NCBI RefSeq assembly: GCF_000622325.1
Contig: NZ_JASE01000005.1
Coordinates: 1,798,001-1,862,000, forward strand
Length of the DNA stretch: 64,000 bases
Origin: Sulfitobacter geojensis
Lineage (GTDB): Bacteria > Pseudomonadota > Alphaproteobacteria > Rhodobacterales > Rhodobacteraceae
Reading direction: 5' to 3'
The translations under genes and the position numbers were made by a program. Every line of letters begins with the position of its first letter. Within the stretch, counting starts at the first letter, position 1. The notes beneath the pieces were generated by a model. The model was not told the origin of the DNA, made no database searches, and worked only from the letters and a program-made list of their open reading frames with translations. This document shows, one piece after another, positions 1 through 9,225 of the stretch.

Positions 1-1398
1 TGGAACGGTCAACGTGATGCGCGGATCAGGCGGCAGCACCCCGCCTTCCAGCGGGTTTGGGGAGACATCAAAACAAAAGGGCGCAATATTCTGCTGGCCG
101 ATTTTTTTGGCATGAATGAACCCGATGCCTTTGACATGGATGAGTTGTTCATCTGATGGCATCGCCATCAGGCGGTTGGGCGTGAGTTGGCGTTCCTTGC
201 CAGTCTGATAGTTGAATTGCAGGCGTAGGTCCTTGTTGTCCGAGCCGAGGCTGGAATTGATAACGAACTCTTCGCCGATGGCTTTTGAGATGCGTTCTGC
301 CTCAGCAAAAGAGCTAAACCCGAACCACTGCTTAACGATGGCGTTTTCTTCGATGGTCTCGACTTCGAGTTTGCCAAACCGTCGCTCAATCTCTGAACGC
401 GATTGCGCGATCATGTGGCATTCAGCACCAAACGCCCGCAGCGTGGTGAGAGATTCCACCAGCGGCTTTAGAGGCGCATTTGTGAACTCGTCCAGAATTT
501 GAAAGAGACCACCTGCACCTTGATAAAGCGCTTCATTGAAAGCCAAGATATGGAGCGCATAATAGGCACCAAGTCGGCTCATATAGGCCTGTGGACCCAC
601 GATAAAGATTATATATCCTTGCTGGATCAGGTCGGCATGGGTCAGCCTTGCGCCTGACCCCGCCAGATTCAACCGCGTACCAGCGGCAAAGATGCGCAGG
701 GATTTCAAGGCAGATGAGCGGTGCTGTGCAAAGTGTTCGTGGCTGGACATCTCGAGCACGTTCATCGCCAGCACCTTGAGCATTTCGTCGCCTTCGCTGA
801 CCTCGATCTCAGCGAACTTGCGCAACATCTTTGGGTTGCCAAGTAGCGCCCAGACCCCGCCGGGGATCGCAAGACGCGGGTTGCGCTTCATCAGCACGTA
901 AGTGGCAAACTCGATCAGTGTGCGCGGTTCCTGACGCCAATAGGCATTGCGTTCGTCCCGCTCAGGTTCGGGCACTAGGGCAACGTTCGCGTTCTCACTG
1001 GAGAAAACCAGATCGCCCTCTTGCCGTTGAAAAGACGCTACCACCGCGCCCAGCGGGTTCAGCGACACGCGATACGGATTGTCCGCGCCCATAACGCCCA
1101 TGTCGTCGATGATGGAAACCTTGCGCCCATATCCGGCGATCATCTTCGCCGTCTGTGCCGCGATTTCTCCGTTCTTACTGTCAAAGACAGCGACGGCTTT
1201 TGTCGGATTGGAAGCGATCATCGAATAGAGCCAAGGCAAAGCACCACAGGTCGATTTGCCACCGCCATTTGCGCTTAGAAGCAATGAATGGCCTTTGGGT
1301 GCCCAGATCGGAGAGCCATCGAAGGTTTCTCCGATTAGGCGTCCTTGGCCAGTTTCAAGATGCTCTTTGCGCAGGCCTTTGAAAAACGGAAAACTCAT
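1..1398 (-). CDS. VirD4/TraG-type IV coupling protein (3' end beyond window)
   Basis: Reading the minus strand from ATG at 1398 gives 466 codons open to the window edge, so the C-terminus is missing. A Walker A motif (SANGGGKST) lies near residues 42-50 and a Walker B (LFQILDEF, acidic pair D303-E304) further on, followed by a segment typical of VirD4/TraG ATPases. These proteins link the relaxase-DNA complex to a type IV secretion channel and energise DNA transfer at the inner membrane. No N-terminal membrane anchor is present; the small membrane genes just upstream could supply it (inference). Its ATG overlaps the TGA of the preceding gene (ATGA), so it is the last visible gene of a leftward operon beginning at 3842. 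The relaxase that would feed it is probably the gene at 23863-26643. Confidence 0.85.
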   Translation of the reverse strand, partial: MSFPFFKGLRKEHLETGQGRLIGETFDGSPIWAPKGHSLLLSANGGGKSTCGALPWLYSMIASNPTKAVAVFDSKNGEIAAQTAKMIAGYGRKVSIIDDMGVMGADNPYRVSLNPLGAVVASFQRQEGDLVFSSENANVALVPEPERDERNAYWRQEPRTLIEFATYVLMKRNPRLAIPGGVWALLGNPKMLRKFAEIEVSEGDEMLKVLAMNVLEMSSHEHFAQHRSSALKSLRIFAAGTRLNLAGSGARLTHADLIQQGYIIFIVGPQAYMSRLGAYYALHILAFNEALYQGAGGLFQILDEFTNAPLKPLVESLTTLRAFGAECHMIAQSRSEIERRFGKLEVETIEENAIVKQWFGFSSFAEAERISKAIGEEFVINSSLGSDNKDLRLQFNYQTGKERQLTPNRLMAMPSDEQLIHVKGIGFIHAKKIGQQNIAPFCFDVSPNPLEGGVLPPDPRITLTVP

Positions 1399-1700
1399 TT
1401 GATCATCCCTGATTTGCGCAGAGCGTCGTTGTCCGCCAATCGATCCGCTTGAGGGGCGCGACCTTGGCGCTGAAACTTGTTCACGGCGCGGTCGCGGAAC
1501 AGATACTGGATAATTTCGATGAAGCTTTTGAGGATCATACAGACGCCGCCAAGGCCATAGATGATGGCGATCAGCCCCATGCGCCAAGCTTCCTTGGTAT
1601 CTGGCCAGGCGAGCCAGGCGACGGCACACAAAACTGTTCCGAAGAAGAAATTGAGATTGATGCGGATGATGGTACGGAGGCCAGGTCCTGTGGGGGTCAT
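1395..1700 (-). CDS. Small two-helix membrane protein in coupling-protein operon
   Basis: A 101-residue protein with two hydrophobic segments, about residues 15-32 and 40-60, followed by a basic, Arg/Gln-rich tail. I do not recognise a named family. It overlaps both neighbours by four bases (ATGA at each end), which strongly supports translation and coupling to the VirD4-like gene. A plausible but unproven role is as membrane partner of that coupling protein, which lacks its own transmembrane anchor. Confidence 0.6.
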   Translation of the reverse strand: MTPTGPGLRTIIRINLNFFFGTVLCAVAWLAWPDTKEAWRMGLIAIIYGLGGVCMILKSFIEIIQYLFRDRAVNKFQRQGRAPQADRLADNDALRKSGMIK

Positions 1701-2071
1701 TGTGTCACCCTCCCATCACTTTCCATGATCGCAGTGGCGATTTCACGGCGGATGAGGTTGAGATGGCCGTATGTGCCCCAGAGCGCAGTCGAAAGGTCAG
1801 ACCCGCGCAATTCGCGGTTCACCAAAGTCAATTGCCCGACGTTCAACCCTGCGGTCAGGAACGCAGCGATAGACGCAGCCAGAACACCCCACTCATGAAC
1901 GTAAAGCAGGTCATGAAAGGCCATTCCAAAACCACCCAACAGGATGGACAACATCACGCCACCTGCAACGAACGGACGCCGCGCCGACACGTGCGTGCCA
2001 CGTGATAACGTGTAGCTGTCGTTGTGCGTCTCCAGCAGGCCTGGATAAATGTCATATGAGCCGATAATCAT
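1697..2071 (-). CDS. Small membrane protein, unknown, conjugation-type operon
   Basis: About 124 residues. ATG at 2071 is preferred because a GGAGG lies eight bases upstream; a GTG at 2074 is also in frame. After a polar N-terminal 35 residues there are two adjacent hydrophobic stretches (about 36-55 and 63-80), then a soluble tail containing a VNRELRGSD-like segment. The end loosely recalls DUF6232-type small proteins, but I would not assign it. It sits directly after the stop of the upstream gene and overlaps the downstream one by four bases. Confidence 0.55.
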   Translation of the reverse strand: MIIGSYDIYPGLLETHNDSYTLSRGTHVSARRPFVAGGVMLSILLGGFGMAFHDLLYVHEWGVLAASIAAFLTAGLNVGQLTLVNRELRGSDLSTALWGTYGHLNLIRREIATAIMESDGRVTQ

Positions 2072-2074
2072 CAC

Positions 2075-2602
2075 TCAATCCTCCAGTTTCATGGCGCAAG
2101 CTGAGCCGTGCAGCGCTTGTGTCAGGTCGGCGTTGAGATCATCAGGGCCGCCCATGAGGCGACCTGTGGCTGCGTAAAGACCCCAACCCCATCTGTCGGA
2201 TGCAACGGTCTTGGCGGCGCAGGCGCACTTGGTTGGGGCAAGTTCAGCGATACGCGAGGCACGGTTTGCCGCACGTTCACGAATGGCAGTTTGAGGGTCA
2301 AGTTTCGTGCCAAGTTTCATCAAATCGATCAGGAGATCACCGCCAAGATTGCATAGGGCTTCACTGCCGTTGCCGATGGCATCCGTGATGTCGCCGCAGG
2401 AAATGTCTGGGGCTGACGAGGTGCCGTGCGATTGCGACACCTGACCTTCTCGTAGACGAGTTTCGCAGATCACAGGCCAGCCAGAGGCGGCGATGGTTCT
2501 GTCAGCGATCAATGGCCCAAGGCCTGCGCCAAAAACTACCGCCACGAAAACCCCGGCGACGACCACGCCGCCGGGAATGGCCGAGGAGTTGAGGTCAAAC
2601 AT
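2075..2602 (-). CDS. Membrane-anchored, probably periplasmic, unknown protein
   Basis: Start chosen at ATG 2602 (ATG 2605 also possible) because GAGGAG precedes it; a longer frame to 2668 would overlap the previous gene by over 50 bases. The product is about 175 residues: one N-terminal hydrophobic helix (about residues 10-32) followed by a soluble domain with several cysteines (VICET, ISCGD, ALCNL, TKCACA). This suggests a signal-anchored periplasmic protein with possible disulfides. I do not recognise the family. Its place in an operon ending in a VirD4-like ATPase suggests a DNA-transfer or envelope role. Confidence 0.55.
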   Translation of the reverse strand: MFDLNSSAIPGGVVVAGVFVAVVFGAGLGPLIADRTIAASGWPVICETRLREGQVSQSHGTSSAPDISCGDITDAIGNGSEALCNLGGDLLIDLMKLGTKLDPQTAIRERAANRASRIAELAPTKCACAAKTVASDRWGWGLYAATGRLMGGPDDLNADLTQALHGSACAMKLED

Positions 2603-2612
2603 CATGATCTCC

Positions 2613-3842
2613 TCAATTGCTCTTGCGGTGCGTAGATGATGTGCGGTGTGAAGAGCGTGGTTCAGCATGGCCGTTCACACGCTTGGGCACGTCCAACACC
2701 TGCAACTCGGTTAGATCATCAAAGTCACTGCGATCCCTTTGCGCCTTCTTACGTGAAGGGTTGCGCTGGAATGCCAGCCAATCCAGACCCATCAGTGTAT
2801 AAGCCCACAAAGATAGGGGCAGCACCAAGTCGATGAGAAACGCCAGCAGGACGATAGGGGCAAAGTCAGCCGCATAGCCGAACGTTTGCAACGCACCGGT
2901 TCTGGCCGGGAATTCGGGCCGTTCTGCTGACGTTTTTTGAACATCAAGTCCGACCGCGTCCAAATTGCTGGCATAGCCTCTCAGAATGCCATTGATGGTT
3001 TCGCCGACATCTGGGCTTTGGGGCATTGAAACGCCAGAACGCAATTCGCCAGCATAGGCAGCCATGAGTGAGACTGGAACGGCTTCATCAAGCTCATTCA
3101 GTAAACCACCCAGTTCGCCATCAGCTTTCCGCAAAGCAACGCGGCGGGACCAGATGCTTGTGCCTTCATCGGCCAGTATCTCATCCATCTTGATGATGTG
3201 GTCGTCCAGTGCCGTGAGAATTGCATCACGACTTGTGAGACCTTCGCCTGCGGCATCGCTGATTGTCGCCGCACGCGATTCCAGCGTTTGGAGCATCCGG
3301 GCCGTTGAGCCATAGCCACCAGATCCCTTTGACGAAACGCAAGACGATTGGATTTCGCATTGGGCTTTTGAACCCAAATCTGACTTGATTGCTGCGACGA
3401 CTGGAACCGCGCGTGTAGTTTGAGCCGCACTGGCACTTCTGTCATCGACATATTGTACGAGTTCAGTCTGGTGGTCTTGTAGGCGCAACTCTTCGCAGGC
3501 CTGAATAATCAGACCAACCGTCGTGGTGAGAAAGAACACGAGACCGACAAGCAGGGTTGTCATGCCGCTCAACGCCGTAGCGCCTTTGTAACCGCGTGAG
3601 GACAGCGTCGCCCCTTTTTCTATTGCCAGGCGATAGAGGGTATAGCTGACGATAAATGCGGCGATGGAAATCACGGCGATTTTGGCAAGGCCGAGAGCCC
3701 CGCCGTCAGCGATGCCAAGTTGATAAAGGCCGACTGCCAGCATCAGAGTGGCGAGCAAAGGTATGCCCGCCATCGCATGGCGGATGTAGCCAGGTTTTTC
3801 CAAATCAGGCAGGTGATCAGGAGAGTTCGAATTTGTAGACAT
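2613..3842 (-). CDS. Polytopic membrane protein with large extracytoplasmic loop, first gene of operon
   Basis: 409 residues. ATG 3842 is preceded by AAAGGA seven bases upstream. Hydrophobic segments occur near residues 24-44, 52-72 and 90-112, then about 210 polar, helix-rich residues with a few cysteines, then another membrane segment near 325-350 and a basic C-terminal tail (RNPSRKKAQRDRS). The topology suggests a periplasmic domain held between membrane helices. No named family recognised. It heads the leftward run of five tightly packed genes ending in the coupling protein. Its stop lies about 10 bases before the next start, and that gene's ribosome site overlaps this gene's end. Confidence 0.6.
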   Translation of the reverse strand: MSTNSNSPDHLPDLEKPGYIRHAMAGIPLLATLMLAVGLYQLGIADGGALGLAKIAVISIAAFIVSYTLYRLAIEKGATLSSRGYKGATALSGMTTLLVGLVFFLTTTVGLIIQACEELRLQDHQTELVQYVDDRSASAAQTTRAVPVVAAIKSDLGSKAQCEIQSSCVSSKGSGGYGSTARMLQTLESRAATISDAAGEGLTSRDAILTALDDHIIKMDEILADEGTSIWSRRVALRKADGELGGLLNELDEAVPVSLMAAYAGELRSGVSMPQSPDVGETINGILRGYASNLDAVGLDVQKTSAERPEFPARTGALQTFGYAADFAPIVLLAFLIDLVLPLSLWAYTLMGLDWLAFQRNPSRKKAQRDRSDFDDLTELQVLDVPKRVNGHAEPRSSHRTSSTHRKSN

Positions 3843-3943
3843 GGGATTTTCCTTTGAAGGGGATTAACCCCTTCTCGGATGGCCCATTTATCCTTTACCT
3901 TCACTCCCAGAGAATTCGGATTCTGGTAGAAAGCTTGGTACAG

Positions 3944-4744
3944 GTGTCAACGTTTATTGTTCCACAGTTGTTGGCGAAACTAAAGCTACTCAATAGCTAC
4001 GGCAGGTTTGAAAACTTGGCCGATATTGCAGGTGAGTTCGATATTTCAGAGGACGCTGTCCGTTTTTGGTCAAAGGAGACAGCCGGTCAGGACGCAGGAA
4101 CGATTCCACCCAAACGTATTGATAAGCTTCTGTCACTGTTCGCCGAAACACTACCCAACCAAAGCAACAGCGATATTGAGGTTCTTCTGAAAGGACCGCT
4201 CGCTGATCTCGAAGACGCAATGCGCCTTGGAGAGCACCGCGCATTGAGAAAAACTCTATGTGGCCGCACGGATATGAAATCTGGCAGGCTGATTCCCGTT
4301 AATATCTTTGGATTAGGGTTGGTTGTTGCCAACCGTCCGAGCAGGAAAGCTCATTGCAAATTTCCACTTGGGCAAAGCTTTCGCTTGGAGTTCACGTCTC
4401 AGCATCAGGGGAGGTATCTGCTTGGCATCCAGAAATCTCCACAAGGATGGGGATGTATCGAGGCGGACTGGTCTGCTGACAGAGGCCTGATTCACATGCC
4501 TGGAATGACCGAAGCGGGTGATTTTGGAAGTCTTGATGAAAGCTCAGATGATGGCGTAAGCCAGTTTTTTGCGTTTCAGTCTACCCGCCAGTTTCCGTCG
4601 GTGTTTGCCAAATCCTTGATGGATGAAGTTCCGCTCAGCAGATCAGAGATATCGCTCTTGGCCCAGTTCGTTCAAGAAACGCCAGAAACTGATGTTCACG
4701 TCATGCGCTTTGACGTCGAGTTCATCAATCCCGTCAGCGTTTGA
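3944..4744 (+). CDS. Hypothetical protein with HTH-like N-terminus
   Basis: Open frame of up to 296 codons from TTG 3854. I prefer GTG 3944 (266 residues), which leaves about 100 bases for a promoter divergent from the gene at 3842, but no strong ribosome site marks either start. The first 60 residues include a helix-turn-helix-like stretch (DIAGEFDISEDAVRFWSKE) followed by a lysine-rich helix, so DNA binding is plausible. The rest resembles no family I know. Its 3' end overlaps the convergent metallopeptidase-like gene by 11 bases. Function unknown; a regulator of the divergent operon is one possibility. Confidence 0.5.
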   Translation: MSTFIVPQLLAKLKLLNSYGRFENLADIAGEFDISEDAVRFWSKETAGQDAGTIPPKRIDKLLSLFAETLPNQSNSDIEVLLKGPLADLEDAMRLGEHRALRKTLCGRTDMKSGRLIPVNIFGLGLVVANRPSRKAHCKFPLGQSFRLEFTSQHQGRYLLGIQKSPQGWGCIEADWSADRGLIHMPGMTEAGDFGSLDESSDDGVSQFFAFQSTRQFPSVFAKSLMDEVPLSRSEISLLAQFVQETPETDVHVMRFDVEFINPVSV

Positions 4745-5876
4745 CGCTGAACTCATAGGGGCGTAGCATTGATGACACTTCAGCGCGTTTGGGTTCAAGC
4801 TGCTCAAGTTCCGTCGCCAATTCATCAGAATGGGCCATCTCTCGTAGTGTCCCGAACTCAAACATTCCCGGTATCGCCTTCTTGATCGGGTCGAATTCCT
4901 GCAGCGCCTTGCCGTGAAATTGCTCAAAGTCGTTGCTTTCGGCGAATAGCCTGTTTTGGGCTGTTTGCAGGAGGTTTTGCAGGCGCAATGACGGCGCAGG
5001 ATGAGTGTCGCCCAAGGCAGTCTTGGCGTAGTCCTGAAACGCATCAAACAACCAAACCATTGCATATGAGGCGAAAACAGTGAGGCGGAGCGCTACATCT
5101 GGTTCGAGTTCGCGGATTCCCTCAATGTTCTCCATGTTCCGCATCTGGACAGCGCAACTTGCGAAAAAGGCCGACTCGTCGGCATCTAGTTCCAAGCAAC
5201 GAAGGATTTGCTTCTGTTCGTCAGTAAGCGACCGCGCTTGATCTTTTGATTTGCCTGCTAGGCTTAGTTCTTGAGGCAATTCGTGAAGGCGCAAAGCAAT
5301 ATCGAGATTCTGCACCAAATCGACATGACCATTGAAGCAATGCGCCAGTTCATGCAGCCACACAAACCGTGTCATCAAGAAGGCGAGAAGTTGCGACGAA
5401 ATATAGCGTTGTGGGTCTGTTGGGATCAGATGTTTGCTATGCTCATAATCAACACCGCCACCCTTCAGCGTGTTGTCCAATAACCAGATGCCGGGAAGCT
5501 GTTCGTTCCAAGGTTTGGGCGACGATTCTTTAGACGCGTCACCTAGATCGGGGAAGAATTCCTGCTGAGCAAAGCAGAACATGGCAAATTCGTTAATGGC
5601 GACGAAGAGCGCAACGTGGATGCCGAGAAAATACTCTTCTTCGAAGCGGTCAGCGAGGGCGTTGGGCGAGAAGGTATCAAGGAACCCAGCGTTAATCTTG
5701 AAACTTTCGTTCGCGCCTTTGGTCGCCTCTGATGTCCATCTAAATTGCTCGAAGGCGCTCTCTAAAGACACTTGGAAAATGTGTGTATTAGGGTCATCGG
5801 CATCTGGTTGAAAGACGCTTGTTCCGAGCCTCGTCCTTGCGAAGTTTTCTAACAAGATTGACTGATGATCCAACAC
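4734..5876 (-). CDS. HExxH zinc metallopeptidase-like protein
   Basis: About 380 residues from GTG 5876 (GGGGAG just upstream; TTG 5873 has better spacing, and the frame extends to TTG 5912). It carries HELAH near residues 175-179, a downstream GH at about 184, and about 50 residues later LELDADE. HExxH followed by a Glu/Asp-rich third-ligand helix is the usual arrangement of gluzincin peptidases. No signal peptide is seen, so it is probably cytoplasmic. HExxH...ExDAD proteins near defence genes include Lit-like (U49) phage-exclusion peptidases. That parallel is inference from motif order and location only. Confidence 0.65.
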   Translation of the reverse strand: MLDHQSILLENFARTRLGTSVFQPDADDPNTHIFQVSLESAFEQFRWTSEATKGANESFKINAGFLDTFSPNALADRFEEEYFLGIHVALFVAINEFAMFCFAQQEFFPDLGDASKESSPKPWNEQLPGIWLLDNTLKGGGVDYEHSKHLIPTDPQRYISSQLLAFLMTRFVWLHELAHCFNGHVDLVQNLDIALRLHELPQELSLAGKSKDQARSLTDEQKQILRCLELDADESAFFASCAVQMRNMENIEGIRELEPDVALRLTVFASYAMVWLFDAFQDYAKTALGDTHPAPSLRLQNLLQTAQNRLFAESNDFEQFHGKALQEFDPIKKAIPGMFEFGTLREMAHSDELATELEQLEPKRAEVSSMLRPYEFSVKR

Positions 5877-6467
5877 TTTCTCCCCGGCAGTTGCATGAGA
5901 CTGCGGTAACAAGCAATCTTGCCGTAGATATCAGTCAATACAAGAAGTAATCCAATGACTATCCGAAAGCAGTCCAGCGACTGGAAGCTCAATTTGGCTC
6001 CTTAGATAAAGACTTGCGAACGCCTTTTACTGTATTGCGTGGCTTCCAAAGGCGTACCAAAACCTAGTGCGAAGGAAAGGTGAGGTAAGGCAAGATGTGT
6101 GGGGGCAGACCCCACCACTTGGCAAGGGAGACGCTAGCGCTCTCCCGTTGCATCCCTCTTGCAGGTGGCCAGATCAGGACCTTAAGCCCATCCCAACCAT
6201 CAGACCGTATCAACAGCTACCCCCTCACAGGGAGATTTTACTCTGCCTGCACTCATTGGAGAAAGGGCGTATAGCCGCCCCTTGAAACCCTATGACCATT
6301 CCATGGAAGCAACCGTTTGGCCGGTCGAACACAAACATCGCTAGATACGCTGATGGCTGTGGATAGATCGCTTATGGTTAGATTTGCTGATGCAGGCCAT
6401 CAGGCCGCCTGTTATGGTTGTAAAAAAGAAGACAACCAATTTGAGGCGTTAGGGGGCGCAGAGCAGC
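5877..6467. other. Non-coding leader region upstream of methyltransferase operon
   Basis: No convincing gene in about 590 bases. Two clear inverted repeats stand out: GTGGGG/CCCCAC at 6099-6115 with a five-base loop, and GGGAGA/TCTCCC at 6126-6146 enclosing a GCTAGC palindrome. The stretch probably holds the promoter of the rightward restriction-modification genes and that of the leftward peptidase-like gene. A 72-codon open frame at 6067-6285 has no ribosome site and a composition unlike a protein; I do not call it. Confidence 0.4.
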
Positions 6468-9221
6468 ATGAATGCAGTTGAGATCGAAGAAGCGATTTCC
6501 GCACTTGCCGAACAGCCATTTGACGCAACTGAGTTCCCCTTTGCGTTCCTGCTGGCATTTGGCAACAAGGCCACGACAATCAAACGCCTGCAAAGCGGAT
6601 CATCTAACAAGTCCGACCAGGGCGGCATACTTCAGACCAACAACATCCACCTAAAGGTTTGCGCTGAAGGTGAAGTCACAACGACACTAGCGCAGCTCAA
6701 GGCCAGCCCTGCTACCACAAAGGCCAAGGCGAAATTCGTGCTGGCCACCGATGGCACCGATCTTGAGGCCGAAGACCTGACCACGGGCGAGACGATCGCT
6801 TGCGCCTACACTGACTTTCCCGATTACTTTGGCTTCTTCCTGCCCTTGGCAGGGATCAGCACCGTCAAGCAAATCCGAGAGAGCGCCTTTGACATCAAGG
6901 CAACCGGCCGTCTCAACCGGCTCTATGTCGAGCTGTTGAAGGACAACCCCGAATGGGGCACGGCCGCGCGCCGCCATGACATGAACCACTTCATGGCGCG
7001 GCTGATCTTCTGTTTCTTTGCCGAAGACACTGACATCTTCACCGAACCCGATCAGTTCACGGGAACGATCGAGCGAATGAGCGAGAGGGATAGCTCGAAC
7101 ACCGATGAGGTGATCAGCGAGCTTTTCCGTGCCATGAACACCAAGGCCGACGATCGCATGGCGGCAGGTATTGCCCGTTGGGCGAATGTCTTTCCATACG
7201 TGAACGGCGGGCTGTTTTCGGGCAGCACGGACGTGCCGCGTTTTTCCAAGATAGCGCGGTCTTACCTGATCCATATCGGCAGCCTCGACTGGACAAAGAT
7301 CAACCCCGATATCTTTGGATCGATGATCCAGGCCGTGGCGGATGATGAAGAGCGCGGCGCGCTTGGCATGCACTACACATCCGTGCCGAACATCCTGAAG
7401 GTGCTCAATCCGCTCTTTCTTGATGATCTGCGAGAGAAGCTGGAAGAGGCAGGGGACAATCCTCGCAAGCTGCTAAACCTGCGCAACCGCATGGCCAAAA
7501 TCAGGGTTTTCGATCCGGCCTGTGGATCGGGCAATTTCCTTGTCATTGCCTACAAGGAAATGCGCGCCATTGAGGCCGAAATCAACGAACTGAGGGACGA
7601 AGCCGATCGGCGCACGGAAATCCCGATCACCAATTTTCGTGGAATTGAGCTGCGCGATTTCCCTGCCGAAATCGCGCGGCTGGCGCTAATCATCGCCGAG
7701 TATCAGTGCGACGTGACCTATCGCGGCCAGAAGGAAGCCTTGGCAGAGTTTCTGCCGCTTGATGCAATGAACTGGATCACCTGCGGCAACGCCTTGCAAC
7801 TTGATTGGCTGAGCGTCTGCCCGCCCACTGGAACAGGTGTCAAACATCAAGCTGATGATTTATTCGCTTCACCACTTGATCAGGCTCAGATCGACTTTGA
7901 TAATGAAGGCGGGGAAACATACATCTGCGGGAATCCTCCGTTCAAAGGGGCTCGGAAGCAAGAAGCCCAAGAGAAGGAAGACCTTCAAAATGTGTTCTCG
8001 GGATTAACCAACAAGTGGAAAAACGTTGACTATGTTGGAGCATGGTTGATGAAGGCAGCTTTGTACAACGATGCTTGTGATGCGCCTTTTGCCTTTGTTT
8101 CCACCAATAGTCTTTGTCAGGGTCAACAGGTTCCAATCACATGGGGCTTACTTCAGCAGCGAGGCTTCAGGATCAGGTTTGCCCATACCTCGTTCAAATG
8201 GGCAAATCTTGCTGCCAACAAGGCTGGCGTCACCGTGGTGGTGACAGGTGTTGATCGTGAACAGGGTGGAACAAGATCGATTTATTCTGGTGACAACAGA
8301 CGAGAAGTTGCCAACATAAACCCCTATCTTACTGAGCATGATATTAACGTAGTGCCAGCGCAAAAGAAGCCGCTATTTACTAAAATTCCCATGGAATATG
8401 GTGTCTATTACTCAAAGTCAGCGGGTTTGATCCTCGATTCTGAAGATAAAGACCTACTCGTGCAGACCGGTGTTCCTTTGCGTTTTGTGAAGCGCTTCCT
8501 AGGCTCTACTGAATACATCAACGGAAAGGAGCGTTTCTGTCTCTGGATATCTGATGACGAAGTTGATGAGGTCAGCCAGTATCCAGTTGTCCGAGAGCGG
8601 ATTGAAAGCGTTCGATGCGATAGGCTCGAAACAAATGACGCTGCTGTTAATAAGCTCGCCGCCAAGCCGCATCAGTTTCGTGAGCGAAAGGGCGATGATG
8701 CCTCCAAGATTTTTGTCCCGATTGTTTCCTCTGAAAACCGTGAATACTTCCCCGCCGGATTAGCCGACCGTACCGTCATTCCTACAAATAAAGCATTTTA
8801 CATCCCCGAAGGGCCTCTTTGGGCTTTAGCCATTATTTCATCGAAGCTGCATTTGGCCTGGATAGACACGATTTGTGGAAGGTTACGAACAGACTACTCA
8901 TATTCCAATACGCTTGGATGGAACACATACCCGCTGCCTCCGCTTACCGAGAAGAACAAGGAAGACCTATCTCGCTGCGCTGAAGATATCCTTGTGGTGC
9001 GAGAAGCACATTTTCCCGCGACCATTGCTGATCTTTATGATCCCGAGAAGATGCCCGCCGACCTGCGCGCCGCACATGACCGCAACGACGAGACGCTTGA
9101 ACGCATCTATATCGGTCGCCGCTTCCGCAACGACACCGAGCGGCTAGAAAAGCTTTTTGAGCTCTACACCAAGATGACCACCAAGGATTTGACCAAGACC
9201 AATTCGAGAATGAAAGCATAG
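6468..9221 (+). CDS. MmeI-like DNA methyltransferase / specificity protein
   Basis: 917 residues. SAM-binding motif I (FDPACGSGN, D349) and catalytic motif IV NPPF (489-492) identify an N6-adenine-type DNA methyltransferase. Upstream is a helical region with LIFCFFAED, as in MmeI-like spacer domains; downstream is a long target-recognition-like region (about 600-850) ending in the NTLGWNTYPLPPL stretch usual in this family. I see no clear PD-(D/E)xK nuclease motif in the N-terminus, so cleavage probably lies elsewhere, most likely in the GIY-YIG partner. Only four bases separate it from the helicase gene. It likely provides both host methylation and sequence specificity for a multi-subunit system. 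Confidence 0.88.
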   Translation: MNAVEIEEAISALAEQPFDATEFPFAFLLAFGNKATTIKRLQSGSSNKSDQGGILQTNNIHLKVCAEGEVTTTLAQLKASPATTKAKAKFVLATDGTDLEAEDLTTGETIACAYTDFPDYFGFFLPLAGISTVKQIRESAFDIKATGRLNRLYVELLKDNPEWGTAARRHDMNHFMARLIFCFFAEDTDIFTEPDQFTGTIERMSERDSSNTDEVISELFRAMNTKADDRMAAGIARWANVFPYVNGGLFSGSTDVPRFSKIARSYLIHIGSLDWTKINPDIFGSMIQAVADDEERGALGMHYTSVPNILKVLNPLFLDDLREKLEEAGDNPRKLLNLRNRMAKIRVFDPACGSGNFLVIAYKEMRAIEAEINELRDEADRRTEIPITNFRGIELRDFPAEIARLALIIAEYQCDVTYRGQKEALAEFLPLDAMNWITCGNALQLDWLSVCPPTGTGVKHQADDLFASPLDQAQIDFDNEGGETYICGNPPFKGARKQEAQEKEDLQNVFSGLTNKWKNVDYVGAWLMKAALYNDACDAPFAFVSTNSLCQGQQVPITWGLLQQRGFRIRFAHTSFKWANLAANKAGVTVVVTGVDREQGGTRSIYSGDNRREVANINPYLTEHDINVVPAQKKPLFTKIPMEYGVYYSKSAGLILDSEDKDLLVQTGVPLRFVKRFLGSTEYINGKERFCLWISDDEVDEVSQYPVVRERIESVRCDRLETNDAAVNKLAAKPHQFRERKGDDASKIFVPIVSSENREYFPAGLADRTVIPTNKAFYIPEGPLWALAIISSKLHLAWIDTICGRLRTDYSYSNTLGWNTYPLPPLTEKNKEDLSRCAEDILVVREAHFPATIADLYDPEKMPADLRAAHDRNDETLERIYIGRRFRNDTERLEKLFELYTKMTTKDLTKTNSRMKA

Positions 9222-9225
9222 CCCG

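Noticed and set aside
6067-6285. 72-codon frame in the leader before the methyltransferase
   Set aside because: No ribosome site, proline-rich low-complexity translation, and it covers two hairpins.
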